From: Oscillospiraceae bacterium
GTDB taxonomy: Bacteria > Bacillota > Clostridia > Oscillospirales > CAG-272
Length of the DNA stretch: 63,501 nucleotides
Reading direction: 5' to 3'
NCBI GenBank assembly: GCA_015063645.1
Contig: SVTS01000005.1
Location: forward strand, 1-63,501
Position numbers and translations under genes: made by a program. The notes under the pieces were generated by a model, which saw only the letters and a program-made list of their open reading frames with translations, was not told the DNA's origin and ran no database searches. This document shows positions 17,657 through 25,231 of this stretch, one piece after another (the stretch's first letter is position 1; each line of letters starts with the position of its first letter).

Positions 17657-18724
17657 TCATTTATTTTTGATTACGCCGTGAATCATGCTTGCCGCGGCAT
17701 CGGGACGCTCATTATAGATTGCGCATGCATCGTCTCTGAGATTGAGCAGATGCTTACCGTTTGTACGGACAGCTTCAAAGATTCTATCCAGATCGTTATA
17801 CTGAGGCTGAGACATATTAATACCGTACAGAAGCGGCGCTTTGGCAAGAACACCGATATAGTGATCGCCTTTGCCGCAGAAGTGAACGCATCCGCCGCCG
17901 TAGTAATTCAGCAGTTCGTTATCGTAGGGGAAAGCGAACTCATCGTACATATCCGGTGAGAGGTTCATCGCACTGTCGTTGCGGATCATGACCGTACCGG
18001 GATGCAGCCAGCCCCAGTGGCAATTGAGTCCTTCCCGGCGGGGAATGATTGTGTACCAGTGATCAAGGAAGCGCTTATATGTATCGGTGATCAGGCGGAG
18101 AACGCTGTGCACGAAATCCGGATCGTCGAACATCTCATAGAACATTTCGCCGCCCCAAAGAAGTTCCGCCACATCCAGCGGTCCCTGGGTATCGGGGTGA
18201 TAAACGTACACATATTTCTGAATTTTCGGGTACTTGCTGAAAACATCCGCATAGATCTCGCCCATATCGAACACTTTTTTGCCGAATCCGCCCTGAAGAT
18301 CCGGCGCACCGGCTTCCAGAATCCGGCGCACTGCATCGGAATCGTTCAGGGAACGGGTTGTGGGCAGTGTATTCATCTCATACGGCATTATGAAAAGTTC
18401 GGTACCGAAGAGAGAGGTCATGACACCCGTACCGTAATTGGAGCGGACACAGGGAGCATTTCCTCCGCTGCTCAGCCGCTTGCTCGCACCGATCAGCTCA
18501 GACTGCAGCATAAGTTCATAATCATCTATGGCATCGTTGATATTGATATCCTTCAGTGCAACACCGGCGGGCGTGATCTTTTTGCGCTTCGGGGTGAAAA
18601 TGACATCTTTGCACTTGTTTTCCCAGAATTCATTCCACTGGTTATACAGATCGTCCTCCGTTTCCGGATCGATCCTTTTCTCCAGATCCTCCAGAAGAGC
18701 AAGGGTATAGTCAGAAAGCTTCAT
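17657..18724 (-). CDS. UroD-superfamily protein 6 (HFC motif)
   Basis: This is a 355-aa UroD-like protein whose active-site region, GGGCVHFCGKGDHYIG, keeps the His-x-Cys pair of MtaA-type zinc sites. The N-terminal half is divergent (DDLYNQWNEFWENK, TPKRKKITP); NLSPDMYDEFAFPYD is the usual UroD-family helix before the active-site strand. It is the first structural gene after the AraC/PocR regulator, only 29 bp away, so both may share a transcript. AAGGAG precedes the ATG. The substrate is unknown. Confidence 0.8.
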   Translation of the reverse strand: MKLSDYTLALLEDLEKRIDPETEDDLYNQWNEFWENKCKDVIFTPKRKKITPAGVALKDININDAIDDYELMLQSELIGASKRLSSGGNAPCVRSNYGTGVMTSLFGTELFIMPYEMNTLPTTRSLNDSDAVRRILEAGAPDLQGGFGKKVFDMGEIYADVFSKYPKIQKYVYVYHPDTQGPLDVAELLWGGEMFYEMFDDPDFVHSVLRLITDTYKRFLDHWYTIIPRREGLNCHWGWLHPGTVMIRNDSAMNLSPDMYDEFAFPYDNELLNYYGGGCVHFCGKGDHYIGVLAKAPLLYGINMSQPQYNDLDRIFEAVRTNGKHLLNLRDDACAIYNERPDAAASMIHGVIKNK

Positions 18725-18753
18725 TTTTTTCTCCTTATATGATGTTATTCTAT

Positions 18754-19896
18754 TTACTGTGTGCTTCCCTGCGTCTCGCGGAATTTTCCCGGGGACACAC
18801 CGGTTGCGGAACGGAACTGCTTGGCAAAATAGCTCTGATCATCAAATCCGGTCATATTGGCGATTGCCGCGATGGACAATGTGGTTTCCGCCAGCAGTCG
18901 CTTGCTGCGGTCAATGCGCATCTTATTGATGAATGCGGAAACGCTCATGCCCATTTTTTCATTGAAGATACGGCTGATATAGTATTTGCTCATGAACACA
19001 TGCTCGGCGATATCGTCCAGCGTGATTTTGTTCATATAGTTTTCCTTGATATAGCGGACAATTTTATGAAGGGAATCCTGATGCTGTACGTCACCGAATT
19101 CAAACACATAGCTGATGAATCTGTTCAGCACACCGCCCAGCCAGATACTCATTTTCTCCAGACTGTCAAAACGTTCCAGCTCTTCGCGGTAGCCGCTTGT
19201 CAGATCGAAGATCAGGGGTGCATCCGCACCGCCTTCAATAGCGGCATGGGAGAGAAGCACCAGCAAATCCGTTGCACGCGCCCGAATCACGGCAAGGTCA
19301 CCGTTTGTCTGGAAAAAAATCTCACCGAGAAAGCGGTTGAGATATTCCCTTGCGGCGGCACCGTCTCCGCTGACAATGGCGGAATTCAGCTGTTTTTCCA
19401 GCTCGATGGGATAATGCTGAGGCAGACTTTCCAGTTCGATATACAGTGTATTCAGAAACTGAGCGGTATCCTCGCTGCTCTTCTGTGTACTATCCGTTGT
19501 GAATACGGCAGAGGCAATCTCCGCCATATCGTTTACGCGGGAAGTCTCCATATGGGGCAGGCCGTAGGTTTCGGGATAATCCTCGAGTGCCCCCATGAGA
19601 ACCGGTCCCGCAATCAGACCGCCTGTGACCACGTCATACTCTTCGATGACGGGAACGGCGATAAAGATGAAGTCCATCCGGCAGTAATAGATGTATTTTC
19701 TGTCCCAGCGGGCGGCTTCGTAGCATCCGTAGAGATGCGTGGTTTTATGGTCGCATTTTTGCGGACAGCGGCTGCAGAATGTGTTATCATAATCCGTGAA
19801 TTCACGGGTGGTGACATCAAAACGATGTACATCCACGCCGAGAAGGGAGGAAAAATGCTTAGCCAGTTTTTCTTCCGTATTCATTTCAGGCGGCAT
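18754..19896 (-). CDS. AraC-family regulator with PocR sensory domain
   Basis: This is a 380-aa protein. The N-terminal PocR-type domain (about residues 5-170) carries C41-SRC44-PQKC48, C58 and C72 (YYCRMDF), a Cys-rich pattern proposed to sense corrinoid/methyl-donor metabolism in propanediol and methyltransferase regulons. The C-terminus (about 270-375) is a double HTH AraC domain: ITLDDIAEHVFMSKYYISRIFNEKMG and STLSIAAIANMTGFDDQSYFAKQF. It heads the UroD/corrinoid operon and is divergent from RACo, so it is the likely activator of both. The start is uncertain: the ATG at 19896 is very close to AGAGGAG, while the ATG four codons downstream is 13 nt away. Confidence 0.87.
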   Translation of the reverse strand: MPPEMNTEEKLAKHFSSLLGVDVHRFDVTTREFTDYDNTFCSRCPQKCDHKTTHLYGCYEAARWDRKYIYYCRMDFIFIAVPVIEEYDVVTGGLIAGPVLMGALEDYPETYGLPHMETSRVNDMAEIASAVFTTDSTQKSSEDTAQFLNTLYIELESLPQHYPIELEKQLNSAIVSGDGAAAREYLNRFLGEIFFQTNGDLAVIRARATDLLVLLSHAAIEGGADAPLIFDLTSGYREELERFDSLEKMSIWLGGVLNRFISYVFEFGDVQHQDSLHKIVRYIKENYMNKITLDDIAEHVFMSKYYISRIFNEKMGMSVSAFINKMRIDRSKRLLAETTLSIAAIANMTGFDDQSYFAKQFRSATGVSPGKFRETQGSTQ

Positions 19897-19935
19897 TCTC
19901 CTCTCATAATGATCTGTTATATATTGTACCAGTTT

Positions 19936-19965
19936 TTGCGGAGAAAATATAGAAAAATCTTGCGG
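19936..19965. promoter_or_regulatory. Possible AraC half-sites in the PocR/RACo divergent region
   Basis: TTGCGG occurs twice in the same orientation (19936-19941 and 19960-19965), 24 bp apart, in the 170-bp divergent region. AraC proteins often bind direct repeats spaced about two helical turns. Weak, by-eye evidence only. Confidence 0.3.
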
Positions 19966-20066
19966 CTTTTTGGAAATATATTTGCCTTTTTCCCATCCGG
20001 GATTGCAAAGTCATGCTTTTTATGGTAGGATATAGCTATCAACCTAAATAAAAAGAAGGTGTTCTT

Positions 20067-21473
20067 TTGTTCACTGTCACAATTCTGAAGCCGCAGCAGA
20101 CTCTTACTCTTACTTATACGGAAGCCGTACCGGCATCCCGTGTTCTGGAAGATGCGGGAATCACGCATCCGCATCCCTGCGGCGGACGCGGTGTCTGCGG
20201 AAAATGCCGCATCCGGCTCAACGGAAATGATGTCCTTGCGTGCAGAACAATGATCGAGAAAGACTCTACTATTGATTATACCAGTAATTTGCCCGGACTG
20301 CAAGGAATTACGGAAGGTTTTTTTGCTTCTTTTGAAAAAAATCCGCTTATGGACGCAGGATACGGTGCCGCCATTGATATCGGTACTACAACGATTGCGG
20401 GATACGTATACAAATTCCCCTCCTGTGAGCGTGTTCATTCCGCATGCATTCCCAATCCGCAGAGTGCATTCGGGGCGGATGTGATCTCCCGCATTGAGCA
20501 TTTTGGAAAGGGTGCCGGAGCTCAACTTGCCGCCGCCGTCAGAGAATCGCTCCGCTCACTGACAGAGGGATATCCCGTGGAAAAATGCGTCATCACCGGC
20601 AACACCGCCATGCTGCATCTTCTGACTGAACGGGATCCTTCTTCCATGGCGGTTGCGCCGTATCACGCGGAGCATCTCTTCGGAGAATGGATTGACAACA
20701 CCTATCTGATGCCCTGCATCTCCGCATATGTAGGCGCGGATGTGACCGCGGCAATGCTGGCAAGCGGCATTATGGAAGACGAATGCGCCATTCTGCTGGA
20801 TATCGGCACCAACGGAGAGATGGTTCTGAAGCACGGGGACACTTTGCTCTGCTGTGCCACGGCTGCCGGTCCCTGTTTTGAGGGCGCGGGAATTTCCTGC
20901 GGCACCCCCGCCGTTCCGGGGGCAATCAGCAAAGTATTCATCGAGAACGGTGAGGCGGCTTTCTCCTGTGTGGACAATAAACCGCCGGTCGGTCTTTGCG
21001 GCACCGGTCTGGTAGACAGCATTGCTGTACTGCTGGAGCTTGGACTGCTGGATGAGACCGGTTATCTGGAGGACGATTTCCGTTTCGGGGACAGTGATGT
21101 GGTGCTTTCGCCGGAGGATGTGCGGCAGTTCCAGCTGGCGAAATCCGCTATCCGTTCCGGACTTGATACCCTGCTCCATCACGCGGGGATTTCCTGCTCC
21201 GAGGTGGAAAAACTGTACATTGCCGGCGGATTCGGCAGTTTTCTGAATATCGACAGTGCGGTGCGTGTAGGACTGATCCCGCCGGAACTCTCTGACAAAG
21301 CCATTGCCATCGGAAACGGTGCCGGTTCCGGCGCGTCCATGGTTCTGCAGAGCAAGGAATGTCTTGCGGATGCCCGGTGTCTTGCAGAACGTGCGTCCGC
21401 TGTCACTCTTACGGAAAATCCGTATTTTGCACAGCGTTATATGGAAAACATGATGTTTCCGGAAAGTCTCTGA
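20067..21473 (+). CDS. RACo-type corrinoid activation protein (2Fe-2S / ASKHA ATPase)
   Basis: This is a 468-aa protein. The N-terminal plant-type ferredoxin domain has C38, C44, C47 and C59 (HPCGGRGVCGKC and VLAC). The rest is an ASKHA ATPase of the DUF4445 type: AAIDIGTTTIAGYVY (about 110), ILLDIGTNGEMVL (about 250) and GGFGSFLNIDSAVRVG (about 390). RACo proteins reduce inactive Co(II) corrinoid to Co(I) using ATP, which fits the corrinoid protein at 15697. The start codon is TTG, supported by GAAGGTG five nt upstream; no ATG is at a matching place. It is divergent from the PocR regulator. Confidence 0.9.
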   Translation: MFTVTILKPQQTLTLTYTEAVPASRVLEDAGITHPHPCGGRGVCGKCRIRLNGNDVLACRTMIEKDSTIDYTSNLPGLQGITEGFFASFEKNPLMDAGYGAAIDIGTTTIAGYVYKFPSCERVHSACIPNPQSAFGADVISRIEHFGKGAGAQLAAAVRESLRSLTEGYPVEKCVITGNTAMLHLLTERDPSSMAVAPYHAEHLFGEWIDNTYLMPCISAYVGADVTAAMLASGIMEDECAILLDIGTNGEMVLKHGDTLLCCATAAGPCFEGAGISCGTPAVPGAISKVFIENGEAAFSCVDNKPPVGLCGTGLVDSIAVLLELGLLDETGYLEDDFRFGDSDVVLSPEDVRQFQLAKSAIRSGLDTLLHHAGISCSEVEKLYIAGGFGSFLNIDSAVRVGLIPPELSDKAIAIGNGAGSGASMVLQSKECLADARCLAERASAVTLTENPYFAQRYMENMMFPESL

Positions 21474-21508
21474 CGACAGACTGAATCATTGATTGAGAGG
21501 AGAAATCC

Positions 21509-22405
21509 ATGCCGTATCCCACCTCCCCTGTTGCGCTGCCCATTCAGATCGGCGATCTGGAATTACATACTGTTATGGATGGCGGATTTTTCGGTTCCTA
21601 TGTATTTTCGCCGATACCGCACTCGCATCCGTACTGTGAGGTTATCGCAGGAATCTCGGGCGAAATCCGGCTGGAAGTATTGGACGGAGCCAGCATTTCC
21701 CTGACTCCTGGCGATCTGTGCGTTGTCCCTCCGGGATGCATCCACAGCACCTGTTCCGACAAGGCTGACGCGGAAAAGCTGGCTGTACGTTTTTCCTATC
21801 GCCGGATTCAGTCAGACACCGCTGTTTTTTCCCTTTTTGAAAAGATGCTCGAACAGAAGAAAACGCCTGAGATTTTCACCCATGACGAACAGCTTACAGC
21901 ACTGCTTCTGCACATCCGGCAGGAAATTGCGGACAACCGTCTCGGGGCCGAGGCTTTTACGCAGGCGCTTCTGCAGCAGTTTTACGTTTCTGTATTCCGG
22001 ATTCTGTGTCAGAGAGAAGAATCCGCACTGCCGCTTCCTCAGACCTCCTCCGACAGCAAAAACTCCCGGTATTATTTGATTGAGACATGGTTTGAAGCCC
22101 ACTGTACAGAGCAGATAACGGAAATGGATCTTGCTCTGCATCTTGGGTTATCCAAGCGTCAGGTAAGCCGGGTTCTGCGGGACATATACGGGATGAGTTT
22201 CCGCGAAAAGCTGATCGAGATGCGACTGAACAATGCGGTAAAGCTTCTTACGCAGACCGATCATCCTGTGGAAGAAATTGCTTATATGATCGGGTACACC
22301 ACTCCCTCGGGATTTTACACCGCATTCCGCAGCCGCTTCGGGCTTTCGGCAAGTTCATACAGAAAAAAATTCTCACAGACCCCCCTTTTTAGAAATCGTG
22401 AATAA
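21509..22405 (+). CDS. AraC-family regulator with cupin sensor domain
   Basis: This is a 298-aa protein. The N-terminal cupin (about residues 15-100) shows SHPYCEVIAGISGEIRLEV and LTPGDLCVVPPGCIHSTCS, a sugar-sensor fold common in AraC regulators of glycan use. The C-terminal AraC domain shows ITEMDLALHLGLSKRQVSRVLRD and HPVEEIAYMIGYTTPSGFYTAFRSRFG. The ATG follows GAGAGGAG. It lies 35 bp after RACo and upstream of the solute-binding lipoprotein, the likely target; its own transcription probably comes with RACo. Confidence 0.88.
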   Translation: MPYPTSPVALPIQIGDLELHTVMDGGFFGSYVFSPIPHSHPYCEVIAGISGEIRLEVLDGASISLTPGDLCVVPPGCIHSTCSDKADAEKLAVRFSYRRIQSDTAVFSLFEKMLEQKKTPEIFTHDEQLTALLLHIRQEIADNRLGAEAFTQALLQQFYVSVFRILCQREESALPLPQTSSDSKNSRYYLIETWFEAHCTEQITEMDLALHLGLSKRQVSRVLRDIYGMSFREKLIEMRLNNAVKLLTQTDHPVEEIAYMIGYTTPSGFYTAFRSRFGLSASSYRKKFSQTPLFRNRE

Positions 22406-22442
22406 TGGGACATCACACCGTTAATTTCGTCGCGTTTGTTTA

Positions 22443-22506
22443 TTGAAATAATCCAAAAATGTGATATAATTTTCTCAATGATATATAAACGATATGTATC
22501 AGAAAT
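22443..22506 (+). promoter_or_regulatory. Promoter and leader motif of the solute-binding lipoprotein gene
   Basis: TTGAAA (22443-22448), a 16-bp spacer and TATAAT (22465-22470). The stretch AATGTGATATAATTTTCTCA (22458-22477) is nearly identical to the promoter core at 36511-36530. The motif ATATGTATCAGAAAT at 22492-22506 is shared with the corrinoid gene upstream region. Confidence 0.65.
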
Positions 22507-22526
22507 TATAATTTTGGAGGAAAACC

Positions 22527-24008
22527 ATGAAACGCGCACTGATTCTTATGCTCGCTCTGATCATGTCCTGCAGCTGTCTCGCTGCCTGCGGTGATACGGC
22601 ACAGCCTGACAGCGATGACACATCCGCTGCCGACACAACGACGGTCGAAGAAACCACTGCTGATCCCGGTCCACAGCTGGAAATCCCCGAAAGCAACTTT
22701 GAAGGTCACAAGGTTGTGTATCTGATGGTTACAGATTATGACAAGAACTTCAACATCTGTGTGAAGGAACAGAGCGGCGAGACACTGAGCGAAGCCGGCT
22801 ACAAACGCGAGATGGCAGTCAACAAGCTGCTGAACGTAACCTTTGATTCCTATCAGGTTGCCGCTGCCGAGGTTTCCAAGACTCTGGCTGCCGCTGTTCA
22901 GGCTGGCGTAACCGATTATGACATCGTTCTGCCGCACGGCTCCAACGGCACGGCTGCTATTGTAACCAACGGTTCTCTGCTTGACTGGAACTCTCTGAAC
23001 CATGTGGATTTCACCAAGCCATGGTGGAATGCTTCCATGCAGAATTCGCTCTCCATCGGCGACAAACTGATGTATGCCTCCGGCGATCTCGTAATCACCT
23101 GGCAGGGTACCCAGGCAATCCTGTTCAACAAGGAATATCTTGTCGGAGACAAGGCAAACGAGAATCTCTATCAGCTCGTGCTGGACGGCAAGTGGACTTT
23201 CGATAAAATGATGGATCTTGCCAAGAATGTGGCACAGGATCTGAACGGTGACGGCAAAATGGGTCCCGAAGACCGCTACGGTCTGCTTACTCCCAAGAAC
23301 AATACCACTGTACGTTCTTTCGCATACGGCTTCGGCGAAACCGGTGCCGTCAAGGATGAGAACGGCTGCCCTGTTCTCGGCTACAAAAGCGACCGTATGG
23401 CCAAAGTTGTCGATAAACTCTACGCTGTAACGCACTCTTCCGATGCATACTATGACAACTACGCCAGCACAACCTACCACGAAAGCGTATACCGTTCCAT
23501 CCTCGACAGCGGTCGTTCTTTCCTGACCATGCTGGACATCGGCGGTCTGTACAACTTCCTGCGCGACATCGAATTTGAGTTTGGTATTCTTCCCCTTCCC
23601 AAGCTTGACGAGACGCAGGATCAGTACTACACCTTCTGCGGCGCAGGTATCATCGGTATTCCCGTAAATGCCTCTAATCCCGATCGTACCGCTATCGTTA
23701 TGGAAGCACTTCAGTACTACAGCTATGAATACGTCCGTCCCGCATTCTTTGATATCGTTCTGCAGAACAAGGCTCTGCGCGACAAGGAATCCTACGAAAT
23801 GATGACGATCATTCAGAATACCAAAATCTTTGACGTCGGTTTCCATATGGACACCTCCGGCAAAGGCGGCGTAAGCGCACTGCACAAGATCATTGTCGAC
23901 AACAACAGTACGGACTACGCCTCCTATCTCGCATCCGTTGAAGAGGCGGTCAACAAAGGCTACAAGAAGCTGTATGATGCTGTAATGGGGACTACAGCCG
24001 CCAAATGA
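22527..24008 (+). CDS. Extracellular solute-binding lipoprotein (family 1, ABC sugar type)
   Basis: This is a 493-aa protein with a lipoprotein signal (MLALIMSCSCLAAC, lipidated Cys21), then an Asp/Thr/Glu-rich linker to about residue 55 and a periplasmic-binding-protein fold. DLNGDGKMGPEDRYG, near residue 240, is the calcium-loop-like element often seen in Clostridia family-1 sugar-binding proteins. It would capture a sugar or another organic substrate at the cell surface. No ABC permease or ATPase lies next to it, so transport must use components encoded elsewhere. TTTTGGAGG precedes the ATG. It is followed 18 bp later by an Asp-box protein in the same transcript. Confidence 0.85.
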   Translation: MKRALILMLALIMSCSCLAACGDTAQPDSDDTSAADTTTVEETTADPGPQLEIPESNFEGHKVVYLMVTDYDKNFNICVKEQSGETLSEAGYKREMAVNKLLNVTFDSYQVAAAEVSKTLAAAVQAGVTDYDIVLPHGSNGTAAIVTNGSLLDWNSLNHVDFTKPWWNASMQNSLSIGDKLMYASGDLVITWQGTQAILFNKEYLVGDKANENLYQLVLDGKWTFDKMMDLAKNVAQDLNGDGKMGPEDRYGLLTPKNNTTVRSFAYGFGETGAVKDENGCPVLGYKSDRMAKVVDKLYAVTHSSDAYYDNYASTTYHESVYRSILDSGRSFLTMLDIGGLYNFLRDIEFEFGILPLPKLDETQDQYYTFCGAGIIGIPVNASNPDRTAIVMEALQYYSYEYVRPAFFDIVLQNKALRDKESYEMMTIIQNTKIFDVGFHMDTSGKGGVSALHKIIVDNNSTDYASYLASVEEAVNKGYKKLYDAVMGTTAAK

Positions 24009-24026
24009 AGTGGTGAGGAATCGACT

Positions 24027-25187
24027 ATGAAAATTATTCAGCCCGAGAAAGAGCAGTTTATCGTTCACCGTGCCAAAGGCTCCATGTTCGCCTATGACGG
24101 CTGGCCGTCTGTTACGGTGGATGAAAACGGCGTTCTGTATGCCGTGGCATCTTCTTTCCGCATGCAGCATATCTGCCCGTTCGGCAAGACTGCCATGTAC
24201 ATCAGCCGCGACGGCGGCAAGACGTGGACTCCTCCGATCGTTGTCAATGACAGCTATCTGGATGACCGCGACGCAGGAATTCTGTATATGGGCAATGGGC
24301 GGCTGCTGGTAACGTGGTTCAACCATCCCGCATCATTCTATCTGAATCTGTATTACAATTCCATAAAGAACGCCGCGACAGAGCTGGAATCGCCCGCTGT
24401 TCTCGGCATGCTGGAGAGTTTCAGGCTGATTCCCGAAGAATACGCAAAAGGCGGCTCCTACGTAAAAGTTTCCGAGGATTACGGTGTCACATGGAGTGAT
24501 CCGATCCGCGTGCCCGGATCCGCGCCCCACGGTCCGAATCTGTGCAAAGACGGCTCCCTGATCTATCTGGGCAAGGATATGTACATCACCAATGAAGAGT
24601 CCAATAAAAAAGGCAAAATCCGTGCGTACAAAAGTACCGACGGCGGGTACAGCTGGAATGAGATCGGTGTTGTCGCGTATCCGGACGGTACCCTTCCCCA
24701 GAACTTCCACGAGCCGCATGTGATTGAGCTGCCGGATGGCAGACTCTTCGGCGTGATCCGTGCACAGAATAATGCGGCGGATCCGATCCAGCCGATCAGG
24801 GACGGAGGCACAACGCCCGGCAGTACACGGAACATCGGTTACACGATGTACACCACCTACTCGGATGACGGAGGAAAAACGTGGAGTGAGATGATCCCCA
24901 TGGGGATCAGCGGATCTCCCGGGCATCTGCTCCTTCACTCCTCCGGCGCACTGATCTGCACCTACAGCCGGCGTGAGCATCCCATCGGTGAGCGTGCAGC
25001 CATCAGCTATGACGGCGGAAAGACGTGGGTGGAGGATTACGAACTTACGGCAAACGTCCCCTACGACAACGGATATCCCGCAACGGCAGAGCTTTCGGAC
25101 GGAAGTCTTGTGACCGTATATTATGAAAAATACGGCAAAGATACAAAGCCCTCGATTCTCTGCACGAAGTGGAAACTGAGCAAGTAA
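24027..25187 (+). CDS. Asp-box (BNR/sialidase-like) beta-propeller protein, cytoplasmic
   Basis: This is a 386-aa protein without a signal peptide and with repeated Asp-box motifs: SRDGGKTW (about 52), SEDYGVTW, STDGGYSW, SDDGGKTW and SYDGGKTW. The fold should be a six-bladed propeller as in GH33 sialidases. The Arg-Ile-Pro (RIP) element of true sialidases is not seen; the same place reads YDGWPSV. HEPHVIELPDGRLFGVIR and GHLLLHSSGALICTYSRRE are strongly shared with the second copy at 28760. It is co-transcribed with the solute-binding lipoprotein, which suggests it processes the imported compound. The enzyme activity is unknown. Confidence 0.8.
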   Translation: MKIIQPEKEQFIVHRAKGSMFAYDGWPSVTVDENGVLYAVASSFRMQHICPFGKTAMYISRDGGKTWTPPIVVNDSYLDDRDAGILYMGNGRLLVTWFNHPASFYLNLYYNSIKNAATELESPAVLGMLESFRLIPEEYAKGGSYVKVSEDYGVTWSDPIRVPGSAPHGPNLCKDGSLIYLGKDMYITNEESNKKGKIRAYKSTDGGYSWNEIGVVAYPDGTLPQNFHEPHVIELPDGRLFGVIRAQNNAADPIQPIRDGGTTPGSTRNIGYTMYTTYSDDGGKTWSEMIPMGISGSPGHLLLHSSGALICTYSRREHPIGERAAISYDGGKTWVEDYELTANVPYDNGYPATAELSDGSLVTVYYEKYGKDTKPSILCTKWKLSK

Positions 25188-25192
25188 AAGAT

Positions 25193-25230
25193 AAGCCTGC
25201 TTTCGCTGAGAAAGCAGGCTTGTTCTTTAT
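25193..25230 (+). terminator. Terminator after the Asp-box protein gene
   Basis: Perfect 12-bp stem AAGCCTGCTTTC / GAAAGCAGGCTT with a GCTGA loop, followed by a T-rich tail, 5 bp after the stop codon. Confidence 0.9.
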
Positions 25231-25231
25231 T

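Noticed and set aside
10365-18724. UroD-type genes as haem biosynthesis (hemE)
   Set aside because: Seven divergent copies, Cys/His zinc-type motifs in several, and the corrinoid, PocR and RACo context fit methyl transfer; no other haem gene is near.
19897-20066. Cobalamin riboswitch before the RACo or corrinoid genes
   Set aside because: No B12-box-like conserved element is visible, and the leader of RACo is short.
22506-24326. Long minus-strand open frame (606 codons) opposite the solute-binding lipoprotein gene
   Set aside because: It is antisense to a lipoprotein gene with signal peptide, promoter and ribosome-binding site, and runs into the next gene. No recognisable domain.
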